DNA of 64,000 nt from Salinibacter ruber DSM 13855 (GCF_000013045.1 NC_007677.1:3392001-3456000), one strand, 5' to 3'; positions 15,980-26,041 are shown, numbered from the stretch's first letter. Numbers and translations are program-made. The notes: generated by a model from the letters alone, not told the origin.

Positions 15980-17239
15980 TCACTCGTCGTAGGCGCGGAG
16001 GGCGAGGGAGGTGTTGTGCCCGCCGAAGCCAAAAGCGTTGGACAGGGCCACGCTCACGGGCCGCTCCTCGGCCTCGTTGAACGTGTAGTCCAGGTCGCAC
16101 GCCGGGTCGGCCTCGTCGAAGTTGATGGTCGGCGGCACCACGTCGTGCCGGAGGGCCTGGATGGCGGCGATGGCCTCGATGGCGCCCGCGGCCCCGAGGA
16201 GGTGGCCCGTCATGCTCTTCGTCGAGGACACGTTCAGGTCGTACGCGTGGTCGTCGAACACCTTTTTGAGCGCCTTCGTCTCGGCCTCGTCGCCGAGGGG
16301 GGTCGACGTGCCGTGGGCGTTGATGTAGTCGACGTCAGTCGGCTCCAGGCCGGCGTTGTCGAGCACGCGGTTGAGCGCGAGGCACACGCCGCCGCCCTCC
16401 GGATCGGGGGCCGTCAGGTGGTGGGCATCGGCGGACATGCCAATGCCTTCAATCTCCGCGTAGATGGTAGCGCCCCGGGCCCGGGCCCGCTCCAGGTCTT
16501 CGATGAAGAGCGCGCCGGCCCCTTCGCCCATCACGAAGCCGTCCCGGTGGGCGTCGAACGGCCGCGACGCCCGGGCCGGGTCGTCGTTGCGCGTCGAGAG
16601 GGCCCGCATGCTCGCAAAGCCCGCAATGCCGAGCCGCGTCACGCAGGCGTCGGTGCCGCCGCAGAGGGCGGCATCCATGTCGCCCCGCTGGATCATGCGG
16701 TAGGCGTCCCCGATGTTGTGGTTGCCCGTGGCGCAGGCCGAGACCATGGCGTGATTTGGCCCCCGAAAGCCGTGCGCCATGGCAATCTGGCCGGCCGCAA
16801 TGTCGGGAATCAATGTCGGGATGAAGAAGGGCGACGTGCGCTTCTCGCCCCCCTCGATGAACTCTTCGGCCTGGTCCCGGAAGGTTTTGATGCCCCCAAT
16901 GCCGGTGCCGTAGACGACCCCGATACGGTCCTTTTCGTCCTGGGACATCCCGTCGGGGTCGAGGCCGGCGTCGGCCACCGCCTGGTCGGCGGTGACGAGG
17001 GCGTACTGGCTAAACGGGTCGACGCGCCGGGCCTGCTTGGCAGGCAGGTGGTCCTCCGGGTCGAAGCCGTCGAGTTCGCAGGCAAAGGTCACCCGAAGGC
17101 CCTCCGGATCGAAGGACTCGATCGTGGCGGCGCCACTCTCCCCCTCCACGAGCCCCCGCCAGTACTCCTCCACCGAGAGCCCGAGGGGGGTAAGCGCCCC
17201 CATGCCTGTAACGACGACGCGACGTGACGTGCCTGCCAT
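15980..17239 (-). CDS. fabF: 3-oxoacyl-[acyl-carrier-protein] synthase II
   Basis: 419 residues with the thiolase-fold condensing-enzyme motifs in order: N-terminal RRVVVTGMGALTPLG, nucleophilic Cys in VSACATGNHNIGDAYRM, first catalytic His in INAHGTSTPLGDEAET, second in KSMTGHLLGAAGAIEAI, and the C-terminal NAFGFGGHNTSL. It elongates acyl-ACP with malonyl-ACP in fatty acid synthesis in the cytoplasm. It follows acpP on the same strand after 136 bp, the conserved acpP-fabF order. Confidence 0.97.
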   Translation of the reverse strand: MAGTSRRVVVTGMGALTPLGLSVEEYWRGLVEGESGAATIESFDPEGLRVTFACELDGFDPEDHLPAKQARRVDPFSQYALVTADQAVADAGLDPDGMSQDEKDRIGVVYGTGIGGIKTFRDQAEEFIEGGEKRTSPFFIPTLIPDIAAGQIAMAHGFRGPNHAMVSACATGNHNIGDAYRMIQRGDMDAALCGGTDACVTRLGIAGFASMRALSTRNDDPARASRPFDAHRDGFVMGEGAGALFIEDLERARARGATIYAEIEGIGMSADAHHLTAPDPEGGGVCLALNRVLDNAGLEPTDVDYINAHGTSTPLGDEAETKALKKVFDDHAYDLNVSSTKSMTGHLLGAAGAIEAIAAIQALRHDVVPPTINFDEADPACDLDYTFNEAEERPVSVALSNAFGFGGHNTSLALRAYDE

Positions 17240-17375
17240 GCTTCGTGTGGTTGCGACTGCCTATACAGTGTACGCGGCCCGCGCCCAATCCGACCCCGTG
17301 TCCCAATATACAAACGCCCGGCGAGCCGTCCGGCCCTTCCGGGACGGCGCTCACCGGAACGCAGGAGCAGGGGGA

Positions 17376-17612
17376 CTACGCCTTCTCCTCAAGGTACCCT
17401 ACGGCGTCGCCGACCGTCGCAATCTCTTCGGCCTCCTCGTCCGGGATCGTCAGGTCGAACTCCTTCTCAAACTCCATAATGAGCTCGACGGTGTCGAGCG
17501 AGTCCGCGCCCAGGTCGTTCGTAAAGGAAGCGTCCGACGTCACGTCGTCTTCGTCGACGCCCAGTTTGTCGACAATGATCGACTTGACCGTCTCTTCGAT
17601 GTCGCTGGCCAT
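17376..17612 (-). CDS. acpP: Acyl carrier protein
   Basis: 78 residues, a strongly acidic four-helix ACP. The phosphopantetheine attachment serine lies in [18 protein letters not shown] (Ser38 by count, DSL motif). Upstream helix [22 protein letters not shown] and downstream [22 protein letters not shown] are typical. It carries growing acyl chains for fabF, the next gene. ATG ends at 17612; promoter expected in the 386-bp gap shared with metK. Confidence 0.97.
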   Translation of the reverse strand: MASDIEETVKSIIVDKLGVDEDDVTSDASFTNDLGADSLDTVELIMEFEKEFDLTIPDEEAEEIATVGDAVGYLEEKA

Positions 17613-17998
17613 GGTTGGCAGTTTCGTTGGTGAGAAGTAGGCAGATGAGTGAATACGCGATTCACCGCCCCGAACGACGCGTACTCCCGTCGGGAGGACC
17701 CGAGCCCAAAATCGCCTCGGGCTCGCCGGGGCAAGGGGTATTCAGCCACGCTAAACTACAACGGGACCCGTGGAGAAGCAACGTTTGATGCAAGCTTCGC
17801 ACTCGCGGAACCCGGCCGTGGACCGTGTTGGGCGTGTCTTTACAATCCAACATTGGCAATAACGCCCCCGGGTCTTATGTTATCGGTCGATTTCGAAACT
17901 TTCCTTTCGCCTCCGCTTAGGGCGTAGTCGTTTGCTCCTTCTTCGGAGCGGAGCCGTTTTTAAGGCGGCGCGTTTTTCTCACGGACCGATTGTTGTTC
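17613..17998. promoter_or_regulatory. Divergent acpP/metK intergenic region
   Basis: A 386-bp region between the two divergent starts, holding both promoters. I see no open frame with coding pattern. Around 17698-17726 there are two mutually exclusive stems, CCCGAG with CTCGGG and CGAGCCC with GGGCTCG. I looked for a SAM-binding riboswitch before metK and found no match to a known consensus. Confidence 0.4.
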
Positions 17999-19159
<1,161 letters not shown>

Positions 19160-19169
19160 CCGACCGGCC

Positions 19170-19191
19170 GCCCGCTCGTCGCTGAGCGGGC
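19170..19191 (+). other. Hairpin just after metK
   Basis: GCCCGCTC (19170-19177) pairs perfectly with GAGCGGGC (19184-19191) around a six-base loop. It precedes the U-tract terminator and lacks its own U-run, so it may protect the 3' end of the metK message. Confidence 0.4.
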
Positions 19192-19207
19192 CCATTCTGT
19201 CCTCCCG

Positions 19208-19241
19208 GCCCTCGTCGCCTCTGGCGGCGAGGGCTTTTTTG
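19208..19241 (+). terminator. Intrinsic terminator of metK
   Basis: A 12-bp stem (19208-19219 with 19223-19234, one G-T pair) closed by a three-base loop is followed directly by six T at 19235-19240. It lies 49 bp after the metK stop and fits a rho-independent terminator very well. Confidence 0.92.
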
Positions 19242-19424
19242 TTGTCTGGGGCGGCCTGCGGTACGCCCCCTCTTCTACATATTTTCTTCATTTCTTTTCC
19301 CTGTAACCCTGCCCGGGTCGGCTCGTCCACTGTCCGCATTACACCGATACCTCCCGCGCCAAGCGGGAGCTCGATGTCGGCCCCTACCAGCTGTACCCAC
19401 TCGACCATAGCAAATTGCCCCACC

Positions 19425-20057
19425 ATGAAACGTCTTTCATTTGTCACGCTCGTTGCTCTCACTACGTTCGGATTCCTGTTCGCGACGGGATGCGATTCAA
19501 CCGGATCGGTCACGGACCCGGAAGACGGCACACTGTCCCTGAGCATGAGCGACGGCTCGACGACCAAGTCGTTGAGAACACATTCCGGACCGAACAGCGC
19601 CCCCGACGGCATCACGGAAGCCCTGGTGACCATTGATGCGGTTTCGGTTGTGCCTGTCGAGGACACAAGTGATGGAGACGCCACTGAAGCCGGCGTCTCT
19701 GTCCTTCGCGACGCGAACTTTGAGGTCGACCTCAAAGAGCTTCAGACCGGCCTCGATACGACACTCGCCGAACTGGAACTGCCAGCGGGGGAGTACGGAC
19801 AAATCCGTCTCGTCACGGCCGACATGGCCAGCGTGACCTTTCAGGACGGCACGCAGACGGACGTGATGATTGCCAGCGGCCAACAGACTGGCCTTAAGGT
19901 CAACTTCGATCCGTTTACGATTGCCTCCGCCGACGACCGCGTGGAAGTGACCCTGAACTGGGACGTAAAGGAGGCCCTGAAGGGCAACCCGCAGGGCCGG
20001 TTCGTAATCACACCGGCAATCGCCGCAACCGTCGACACCAGCAGTGTCGGCCAGTAA
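19425..20057 (+). CDS. DUF4382-type lipoprotein
   Basis: 210 residues from the ATG at 19425, which opens a lipoprotein signal peptide (MKRLSFVTLVALTTFGFLFATGC, lipobox ATGC at residue 23). The mature protein has the DUF4382 pattern: GTLSLSMSDGST near the N-terminus, ALVTIDAVSVVPVE, then LPAGEYGQIRLVTADMASVTFQDG, GQQTGLKVNFDPFTI and GRFVITPAI. DUF4382 domains are beta-rich extracytoplasmic modules of unknown function in Bacteroidota and halophiles. Single gene preceded by the metK terminator. An in-frame upstream start at 19239 would bury the signal peptide. Confidence 0.85.
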   Translation: MKRLSFVTLVALTTFGFLFATGCDSTGSVTDPEDGTLSLSMSDGSTTKSLRTHSGPNSAPDGITEALVTIDAVSVVPVEDTSDGDATEAGVSVLRDANFEVDLKELQTGLDTTLAELELPAGEYGQIRLVTADMASVTFQDGTQTDVMIASGQQTGLKVNFDPFTIASADDRVEVTLNWDVKEALKGNPQGRFVITPAIAATVDTSSVGQ

Positions 20058-20336
20058 GGAACGCGGTCGGTGTGTCCGAACCACAGCGCTGAAGTGGGGC
20101 GCACGCCGGCGCTTGGGCGTCGTCCCTAGAGATTTCTTCCGCCACTACATGCTCGGGGCCCCACTGCCAGGGGGTCGATTCTGCCGTACCCAGAGAGGGC
20201 ACGGCCCCGCAGACGACGAATCATACGACAGCCGCTTGTCGCAAATGTGGCATATATTCTGCGATATGCTCCGTGATTGGCATGTGCGCCGAGTGGAGAC
20301 GCTTTCGTCTGTTGTTTCGCCCGACCCGCGTTTCGC

Positions 20337-20909
20337 ATGTCCCACGACGCCCCGGACGGCACCTACGCCCGTCGCGTTCAGGACGGGGACCGGTCGGCTT
20401 TCCGTATGCTCGTCGAGCGGTACGAGGGCATGGTGTTCGATCTTGCGCACCAGTACACCGATGGCCCCGAGGCCGCCGAAGACCTGGCCCAGGACGTCTT
20501 CCTCACGGCCTACCACCGGATCGACGACCTTCAGGACCCGGACCGGTTTGCGTCGTGGCTCTACGGCATTGCGCTCAACCGCGGGCGCGACTATGCGAAG
20601 AACGTCCGGCGGGACACCTACCCGTTCAGCCGCTCGGAGCAAGAGGGGACGCACATCCGAGACAATGGGGCGGCGCAGGACGATCAGCTCGTCGCCGACG
20701 AGAGGGGCGACCAATTGTGGAACGCCCTCGACGAGCTCGCCCCCACGTACGCGACTCCGTTTCTCCTCAAGTACCGGAACGGCCTCACGTACAAGGCCAT
20801 GTCAAAGCGGCTCGATGTCTCGGTGAGTGCCCTAAAAGTGCGCGTGCACCGCGCCCGCAAAAAACTCCGTACCTTGTTGGCCCCGTACCATGAAAAATCT
20901 CGATCCTGA
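20337..20909 (+). CDS. ECF RNA polymerase sigma factor (E-set operon)
   Basis: 190 residues from the ATG at 20337 (MSHDAPDGTYARRVQDGDRSAF). Sigma region 2 is visible as YEGMVFDLAHQYTDGPEAAEDLAQDVFLTAYHRI with FASWLYGIALNRGRDYAK, and region 4 as FLLKYRNGLTYKAMSKRLDVSVSALKVRVHRARKKLR. There is no extra C-terminal domain. It directs RNA polymerase to an envelope-related regulon, unknown in detail. Its end overlaps the anti-sigma gene by 20 bp, so the two are translationally coupled, as is normal for ECF sigma and anti-sigma pairs. An in-frame start at 20277 adds 20 residues without pattern. Confidence 0.92.
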   Translation: MSHDAPDGTYARRVQDGDRSAFRMLVERYEGMVFDLAHQYTDGPEAAEDLAQDVFLTAYHRIDDLQDPDRFASWLYGIALNRGRDYAKNVRRDTYPFSRSEQEGTHIRDNGAAQDDQLVADERGDQLWNALDELAPTYATPFLLKYRNGLTYKAMSKRLDVSVSALKVRVHRARKKLRTLLAPYHEKSRS

Positions 20910-21588
20910 CACGATCGTCCGGCAGTTTATCGATGGGGATCTCTCCGACGAGGAGGTGCGGGCGGCCCTGCACCACATCGCCGACGACCCGGAGGCCCGC
21001 TCCCTGCTCCAGTTTGAGCTCCAAATGACGCAGGACCTGGCCGCCTCTCGGGCCCCGCAGCCCGCGTCGGATTTCGCGGCCCGCACGGTCGAGCAGCTGG
21101 ACGAGGCAGAGGCCCCGGCCCCGTCCGTCGCCGACCGTCTTCACGACTGGTGGGAGGCCCTCGTCACCATCCCTGTGCGCCCCGTCCACGCGGTTGCCAT
21201 CCTTGCTCTCGTCGCTGCAGTCGGGTGGCTGGCCGGGCCGTTGGGGCCGAGCCCCGGTTCTCCGGAGTCGAGAACAGGATCGTCCGCATCGGTCCAGCCC
21301 ACCGCGACCGCCTCGTCCCGGGCCGGGACCGTGTTGACGCGGTTCGTTTATACGAACGACACGGCCGACTCGGTGGCCGTGGCGGGCGACTTCAACGACT
21401 GGACTCCCGTTCCCCTCTCCCCGCACACCGTCAACGGCGAGACGGTCTGGACCGGCCTGGTGCCGGTGCCCCGCGGCGAGCACGAGTACCAGTTCGTCAT
21501 CAACGGCGAACGGTGGGTCACCGACCCGCTCGCTCCGGTGCAACAGGATGACGGATTCGGCGCGAAGAACGCGGTTCTCAAGCTTTAG
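20890..21588 (+). CDS. Membrane anti-sigma factor fused to an isoamylase-N/AMPK-like glycogen-binding domain
   Basis: 232 residues. The N-terminal part (about 1-90) is acidic and helical, LDPDTIVRQFIDGDLSDEEVRAALHHI, as in anti-sigma domains that hold ECF factors. A membrane segment follows at about 100-117 (HAVAILALVAAVGWLAGP). The C-terminal part, about 150-232, is an early-set (E-set) beta-sandwich like CBM48 and AMPK beta: DSVAVAGDFNDWTPVPLSP and GEHEYQFVINGERW. Here the E-set would sit in the periplasm. Family knowledge links such domains to alpha-glucan binding; ligand and regulation are inferred. It overlaps the sigma gene by 20 bp and is followed 45 bp later by a barrel with the same type of domain. 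Confidence 0.8.
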   Translation: MKNLDPDTIVRQFIDGDLSDEEVRAALHHIADDPEARSLLQFELQMTQDLAASRAPQPASDFAARTVEQLDEAEAPAPSVADRLHDWWEALVTIPVRPVHAVAILALVAAVGWLAGPLGPSPGSPESRTGSSASVQPTATASSRAGTVLTRFVYTNDTADSVAVAGDFNDWTPVPLSPHTVNGETVWTGLVPVPRGEHEYQFVINGERWVTDPLAPVQQDDGFGAKNAVLKL

Positions 21589-21633
21589 CGTGCCGTGCTG
21601 CCGCACGCTCCTCCATTTGACGTTGCTCGTTCC

Positions 21634-22827
21634 ATGTGGCGGATTCTTCTCGGACTTTCGTGCCTCTTGGGGCTGCTGCCCCAGTCGGGCTCGGCCCAGC
21701 AGTGGACCGGCACCGCACGCCTCGCCCTCACCGGCGGCTACCAAACCAACACCTACCTCGATCCTGTGCTTCGTTCCTGGCAGGACCGGTCGTCCACCCC
21801 GGGCCTCGCGGCCCTAACACCGCAGGTGGGGATTGCGCGCAAGGCACGCCGCACGCGTCTTGCCGCCGCGGTCCGGACGCGACTGTACCCGCGTCGGGCC
21901 GATGCGCCCCAGTTTGTACAGGGCCACGCCCAGGCGCGATACCGCTTGTCCCCGTCGTGGTCGGTGGGCGCCAGCGGCGGGGGGACGCGGCTCCGCCTCG
22001 GCTCGTCGGAGGAGAGCTGGTGGGGCCTGCCCTCTGTGCGATGGACGCCCACCTCCAGCACGGCCGTCACGGCACGCGGGGGCCTCACCCAACGCTACGT
22101 CGCGACCGGTCAGGGGACCACTGTTCGTCAGGACAGCAGGCTTGCCATGCTGAACATGGCATTCTGGCCGACCGATCGCGTCCGCACAGAAGGACGCGCG
22201 TACTGGAGCGACGGACGGACAAACGCCACGGGCACCGCCTTCGGAGGCACCGGCGTGTCTGTGCGTGGGGTGTACTGGCCCACCAATCAGTGGTCCGTCG
22301 AGGCCGACGTAGGGGTCGAGCAGGTGCAGTACGAGGCGCGAACCACCCGCACCCGCCTCGGCCGGGGCGGCCTCAAAGTGGCGTGGCATCCCCGCACAGC
22401 AGTCACGGCCTTCGTCCAGACCCGAGCGTCCACGGCACGCCTCGTCGACGGGTCGAGTACAGACACACACGTCGCGGTCGGGGTTCGCCTCCGAGTCCGG
22501 CGCGTGCTGAGCGGAACGGCCCCTTCGCCGCCACGCCGCCGCGTCTGTCGGGCGGTCGAAAATGGGGTGCAGATCCAGGTTCCCTACGACGGCCCCGGGG
22601 TGCCCCACGTGACGGGCGACTTCAACGGCTGGTCGTTGCCCGGGACGTCCCTCACGCAGACCGACGACGGCACCTGGACGACGACCCTGTCGGTGCCGTC
22701 TGGCGAATACGCGTACCGGGTCCGAATCGTCGACGGCGACGAGCGGCGGTGGCTCAGCCTTCCCTCCTACGCAGACACCGCCGACGATGCATTCGGTGGC
22801 ACAAACGGCGTATGCACAGTTCCCTAG
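21634..22827 (+). CDS. Outer-membrane beta-barrel-like protein with C-terminal E-set domain
   Basis: 397 residues from the ATG at 21634, which opens a signal peptide (MWRILLGLSCLLGLLPQSGSAQQ). Residues about 24-300 alternate hydrophobic and polar residues in short strands ending in aromatic residues (RLALTGGYQTNTYL, RLAAAVRTRLYPRR, WSVGASGGGTRLRLGS, VRTEGRAYWSDGRT), as in outer-membrane barrels. Residues about 310-397 are an E-set/glycogen-binding-like domain with VPHVTGDFNGWSLPGTSLT and SGEYAYRVRIVDGDERRW, the same type as in the anti-sigma factor just upstream. I infer an outer-membrane glucan-binding or structural partner. The barrel call is by eye. Confidence 0.6.
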   Translation: MWRILLGLSCLLGLLPQSGSAQQWTGTARLALTGGYQTNTYLDPVLRSWQDRSSTPGLAALTPQVGIARKARRTRLAAAVRTRLYPRRADAPQFVQGHAQARYRLSPSWSVGASGGGTRLRLGSSEESWWGLPSVRWTPTSSTAVTARGGLTQRYVATGQGTTVRQDSRLAMLNMAFWPTDRVRTEGRAYWSDGRTNATGTAFGGTGVSVRGVYWPTNQWSVEADVGVEQVQYEARTTRTRLGRGGLKVAWHPRTAVTAFVQTRASTARLVDGSSTDTHVAVGVRLRVRRVLSGTAPSPPRRRVCRAVENGVQIQVPYDGPGVPHVTGDFNGWSLPGTSLTQTDDGTWTTTLSVPSGEYAYRVRIVDGDERRWLSLPSYADTADDAFGGTNGVCTVP

Positions 22828-22831
22828 CCCC

Positions 22832-23860
22832 ATGATTCGCCTCCACGGCTTCATACAAGCGCTCCGCGGCCTCCGCCCCGGGCTCGGCCTCGTTCTCCTG
22901 GTCGCCCTGATCGGGGGCGGTGCGCCCCTCCAGGGCGCATTCGGGCAGCCGACCAACGTGCAGGCCGTCCTCGACCAGGGAGCTGCCGCCGGAGCCAATG
23001 TCGAGCAGATGCGCACCGTGGCCGAGCGGGCCCGACAGGCCGGACTGAGTGAGGGCGCGGTGGCGTCGCTGCTGGAGCCGGCCGTCGCGCTCGCGGAGCA
23101 GGATCTCCCAACGGATCCCTTGCTCTCCAAAACGCTTGAGGGCCTCGCCAAGCAGGTCCCTGCGTCTCGCATGCAACCGGTGCTCCAGCAGTATCGCGCC
23201 CGCACCGAGCAGGCCGGGGCGGTCGTCACTCGGTGGGCACAGCGTGACGCGGTGCAACAGCTTCTCGGCGCCGAAAACGCCGCCTCCGAGGCTGCCCCGC
23301 AGACGAATGATCGGGCCTCGCTGGTCGCCGCGATTGCAGAGGCGCGGCAGCAGGGAGTGGCCGCCACGCACATTGAGTCGTTTCTGGCGGGGCTTCCCGA
23401 CGGGGTGGAGCGCCGGCCCGTGCCGATGAGCGACGTGGCGGCGGCTGTCAACGTGCTTCCGGACCTTCCGGACAACGGAGCATCTCCGGAAACGGCGACG
23501 CAACTGGTTACCGCCGCCCTAAATGCCGGGTACAGCCCCGAGTCGCTTCGCCAGCTGCCCTCCGCCCTACGGAGCGCCCGTCAGAACAGCAACCGCCCCG
23601 TCGACGTCCTCGCACAGGGCACCGCGCAGGCGATCACGAAGGGAGCGCCCGCCGCATCGGTGCTGCAAAGCCTCTTTCAGGGCTCGTTTCCCGGCGGCGG
23701 TCCCCCCCCCGGCGTCGGCAACGGCCCCCCTGGCAACGGGCCTCCCGGCACCGGCCCCGACACCGGCAATCCCCCCGGAACGGGCCCGCCCGACAACCCG
23801 CCCGACGACCCCCCCGGCGGCAATGGTCCGCCCGGGAATTCAGGCGGCGGAGGGCCGTAG
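22832..23860 (+). CDS. Secreted helical protein with Gly/Pro-rich tail
   Basis: 342 residues, starting 4 bp after the previous stop, so surely in the same operon. A signal peptide is visible near the start (LGLVLLVALIGGG...AFGQ). Residues about 40-270 are Ala/Gln/Glu-rich helices with repeated patterns such as AAGANVEQMRTVAERARQ and ARQQGVAATHIESFLAGL. The last 60 or so residues are made almost only of Gly, Pro, Asn and Asp (GNGPPGNGPPGTGPDTGNP), a flexible extended tail. No family was recognised. Its place after two E-set proteins suggests a role in the same envelope structure. Confidence 0.7.
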   Translation: MIRLHGFIQALRGLRPGLGLVLLVALIGGGAPLQGAFGQPTNVQAVLDQGAAAGANVEQMRTVAERARQAGLSEGAVASLLEPAVALAEQDLPTDPLLSKTLEGLAKQVPASRMQPVLQQYRARTEQAGAVVTRWAQRDAVQQLLGAENAASEAAPQTNDRASLVAAIAEARQQGVAATHIESFLAGLPDGVERRPVPMSDVAAAVNVLPDLPDNGASPETATQLVTAALNAGYSPESLRQLPSALRSARQNSNRPVDVLAQGTAQAITKGAPAASVLQSLFQGSFPGGGPPPGVGNGPPGNGPPGTGPDTGNPPGTGPPDNPPDDPPGGNGPPGNSGGGGP

Positions 23861-23879
23861 CGTTCTCCGACCCTGCCCG

Positions 23880-24914
23880 TCACTCTTCGGCCGCCGCGTC
23901 GAAGATCCGGACCGCCGTGGTGCCGTCCGGAGCGACGTAGGCCCGAAACATGCCGCCGGTGCTGAAGGGCGTGGCGATGTTGCCGTCGCGGTCGAGGGCA
24001 ATGACGCCCCCCACCCCGCCAAGCTCCTCAATCTCGTCGATCGTGCGCTGCGCCGCCTCGCCGAGCGGACGGTCCCCGAACCGCATGCGCGAGGCCACGC
24101 TGTGGGCCGCCACGCCGCGAATGAAGAACTCGCCCTGTCCCGTGGCCGAGACCGCGCACGACGCATTGTGGGCGTACGTCCCGGCCCCAACGATTGGGGA
24201 GTCGCCCACGCGCCCAAACTCCTTGTCCGAGATGCCCCCTGTGGAGGTCCCCGCCGCCAAGTTGCCCGCCGCGTCGAGCGCAACGGCCCCCACCGTGCCG
24301 TACTTCTCGTCCTCCTCCTGTGCCGCGGGCGGGTCGGCGGGCGCCTTTTCCTCCCCGGAGCGACGCGCGGCCGTGATGAAGTACTCGTTCTCCACGAGCT
24401 CAAGCCCCTGCTGCTCCGCAAAGGCCTCCGCCCCCTCCTGAGCAAACATCACGTGGTAGGAGTCCTCCATGATGGCCCGGGCGAGCCGAATCGGATGCTT
24501 CACCGTCTGTACCCCCGTAAGTGCACCGGCGTTTCGGGTGGCCCCGTCCATGATGGCGGCGTCGAGCTCCACCGCGCCCTCACTCGTGCGAACCGCCCCC
24601 CGGGCCGCGTTGAAGAGCGTGTCGGCCTCCATGGTCGTGATGGCGGCCTGGACGGCATCAAGCGCACTGCCGCCGTCCCGGAGCACTGCGTTGCCCTCCT
24701 GGAGCGCGGTGCGGAGGGCCAACCGGTACGCCTCCTCCCGGTCGTCACTCATCTCGTCGGCGCTCAGCGACCCGGCCCCCCCGTGAATGACGAGGGCCGT
24801 TTCCGAGGATGGACCGTCCTGCCCCTGCACCGTAACAGGAAGCAGGCACACCCAACCCAAAAGGGTCCCCACAATGAGAAGAGCACGATGGACTCGCACC
24901 GGAACGTCGCACAT
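23880..24914 (-). CDS. Isoaspartyl peptidase/L-asparaginase (Ntn hydrolase), exported
   Basis: 344 residues from the ATG ending at 24914 (MCDVPVRVHRALLIVG), which opens a signal peptide ending near VQGQ. The opening ALVIHGGAGSLS is the conserved HGGAG of plant-type asparaginases. The autoproteolytic nucleophile is the Thr in YGTVGAVALDAAGNLAAGTSTGG, the canonical GTVGAVALD motif with substrate-binding TSTGG. Family knowledge: the precursor cleaves itself before that Thr into alpha and beta chains and removes beta-aspartyl residues from peptides. The signal peptide suggests a periplasmic enzyme, probably for recycling damaged or scavenged peptides. Convergent with the previous gene, 19 bp apart. 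Confidence 0.93.
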   Translation of the reverse strand: MCDVPVRVHRALLIVGTLLGWVCLLPVTVQGQDGPSSETALVIHGGAGSLSADEMSDDREEAYRLALRTALQEGNAVLRDGGSALDAVQAAITTMEADTLFNAARGAVRTSEGAVELDAAIMDGATRNAGALTGVQTVKHPIRLARAIMEDSYHVMFAQEGAEAFAEQQGLELVENEYFITAARRSGEEKAPADPPAAQEEDEKYGTVGAVALDAAGNLAAGTSTGGISDKEFGRVGDSPIVGAGTYAHNASCAVSATGQGEFFIRGVAAHSVASRMRFGDRPLGEAAQRTIDEIEELGGVGGVIALDRDGNIATPFSTGGMFRAYVAPDGTTAVRIFDAAAEE

Positions 24915-25317
24915 GGTGGTGTACAAAGGACATGTGTGTTGAATAATTTGCGCGGAGGCCCCATAAATAGGAAAACAAAACAGAGAATCTCCACCCGGAT
25001 TCCGCCCGGATTCCGCCCGACGCCCCGACGAATCGACACACGCATCGCTCGTCTCTTGCTCCTTCCCCTGCCGTTGTGGCGGAAGTTGCATGACCTTCAC
25101 ACAATCTTAGGGGCTACTTCCCAAAAAACCCCCGCCTGGATCGCATTTTGCTGGACAATAATGTCCCGATGTTACGCGTTTGGGAACACGCCCCTACATA
25201 GCTGATTTGTAGCATTTTCCGCTTGCGACTCAGCGGAATCCTTTCCACATTATATCTTCCAGGAAGCAATCTCCTGGCGTTCGGCACTCCTCCTACACAG
25301 AACGATCCCCCACATAC
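24915..25317. promoter_or_regulatory. Divergent intergenic region before the second ECF sigma gene
   Basis: A 403-bp gap with no coding pattern, holding the promoters of the peptidase and the sigma gene. It is AT-richer than its surroundings. An 11-bp unit, CCCGGATTCCG, is repeated directly at 24994-25004 and 25005-25015. I did not find a convincing promoter consensus. Confidence 0.4.
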
Positions 25318-25983
25318 ATGGCGAAGGACAAGGCAGAAGTCGTCACCAAAAAGACCGCCTCGAAGGACAAGAATGCCTTCAACCAGCATGAGGCCCTCCA
25401 GGAGATGAGCGACGAGGACCTCATGTCTCAGTTCCAAGCCGGGACCGTGGAGGCCTTCAACATCCTCGTGGAACGGTATTCCGATCGCTTGATGCAGTAC
25501 CTCTACCGCTTCTTGGGCGACAAGAAGCGGTGCGAGGACTTGCTGCAGGAGACGTTCCTGCGCGTCCACCGGAATCGTCACTCCTACCGGCGCATTGCCA
25601 AGTTCTCGACGTGGCTCTACACCATCGCCGGAAACCTCGCGCGCTCCGAGTACCGGAAGCGGAAGCGACGGCGTATGCAGTCGATCCAGTCCGTCAACCG
25701 CGACAACGAGGAGTACGAGATGGAGATTCCGGACGAGTCGTTCTCGCCGGACAAGCACGCGGAGAGCACCATCCAGGACCACTACATTCAGGAGGCCATG
25801 AACGAAATTCCGCCGGCCTTCCGCGAGGTCGTGGTGCTGCGCGACATCCAGCAGCTCGCGTACGACGAGATTGCGGAGATCACGGGCCTGCCGATGGGCA
25901 CCGTCAAGAGCCGCATCAACCGCGGGCGGACGAAGCTGCAGGCACTGCTTCAGGACGTATACCCGTTCCAGGAAGAGGAGTAG
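25318..25983 (+). CDS. ECF RNA polymerase sigma factor
   Basis: 221 residues starting MAKDKAEVVTKKTASKDKNAFN, an unusual Lys-rich N-terminal extension of about 35 residues before the sigma part. Region 2 is MSQFQAGTVEAFNILVERYSDRLMQYLYRF and CEDLLQETFLRVHRNRHSYRRIAKFSTWLYTIAGNLARSEYRKRKRRR in consecutive pieces; region 4 is PPAFREVVVLRDIQQLAYDEIAEITGLPMGTVKSRINRGRTKLQ. It resembles the RpoE/SigW-like single sigma factors of Rhodothermota that have no neighbouring anti-sigma gene. A strong terminator follows, so it is a single-gene unit, and no anti-sigma gene is seen. Confidence 0.93.
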   Translation: MAKDKAEVVTKKTASKDKNAFNQHEALQEMSDEDLMSQFQAGTVEAFNILVERYSDRLMQYLYRFLGDKKRCEDLLQETFLRVHRNRHSYRRIAKFSTWLYTIAGNLARSEYRKRKRRRMQSIQSVNRDNEEYEMEIPDESFSPDKHAESTIQDHYIQEAMNEIPPAFREVVVLRDIQQLAYDEIAEITGLPMGTVKSRINRGRTKLQALLQDVYPFQEEE

Positions 25984-26041
25984 TGGCCGCCTCGGCCGCA
26001 CGATCCACGAGGTTGACTTGCCGATCGCACTGGGCGATGCC

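Noticed and set aside
17613-17998. SAM riboswitch before metK
   Set aside because: Stems exist, but no match to SAM-I, SAM-II or SAM-IV consensus elements was visible.
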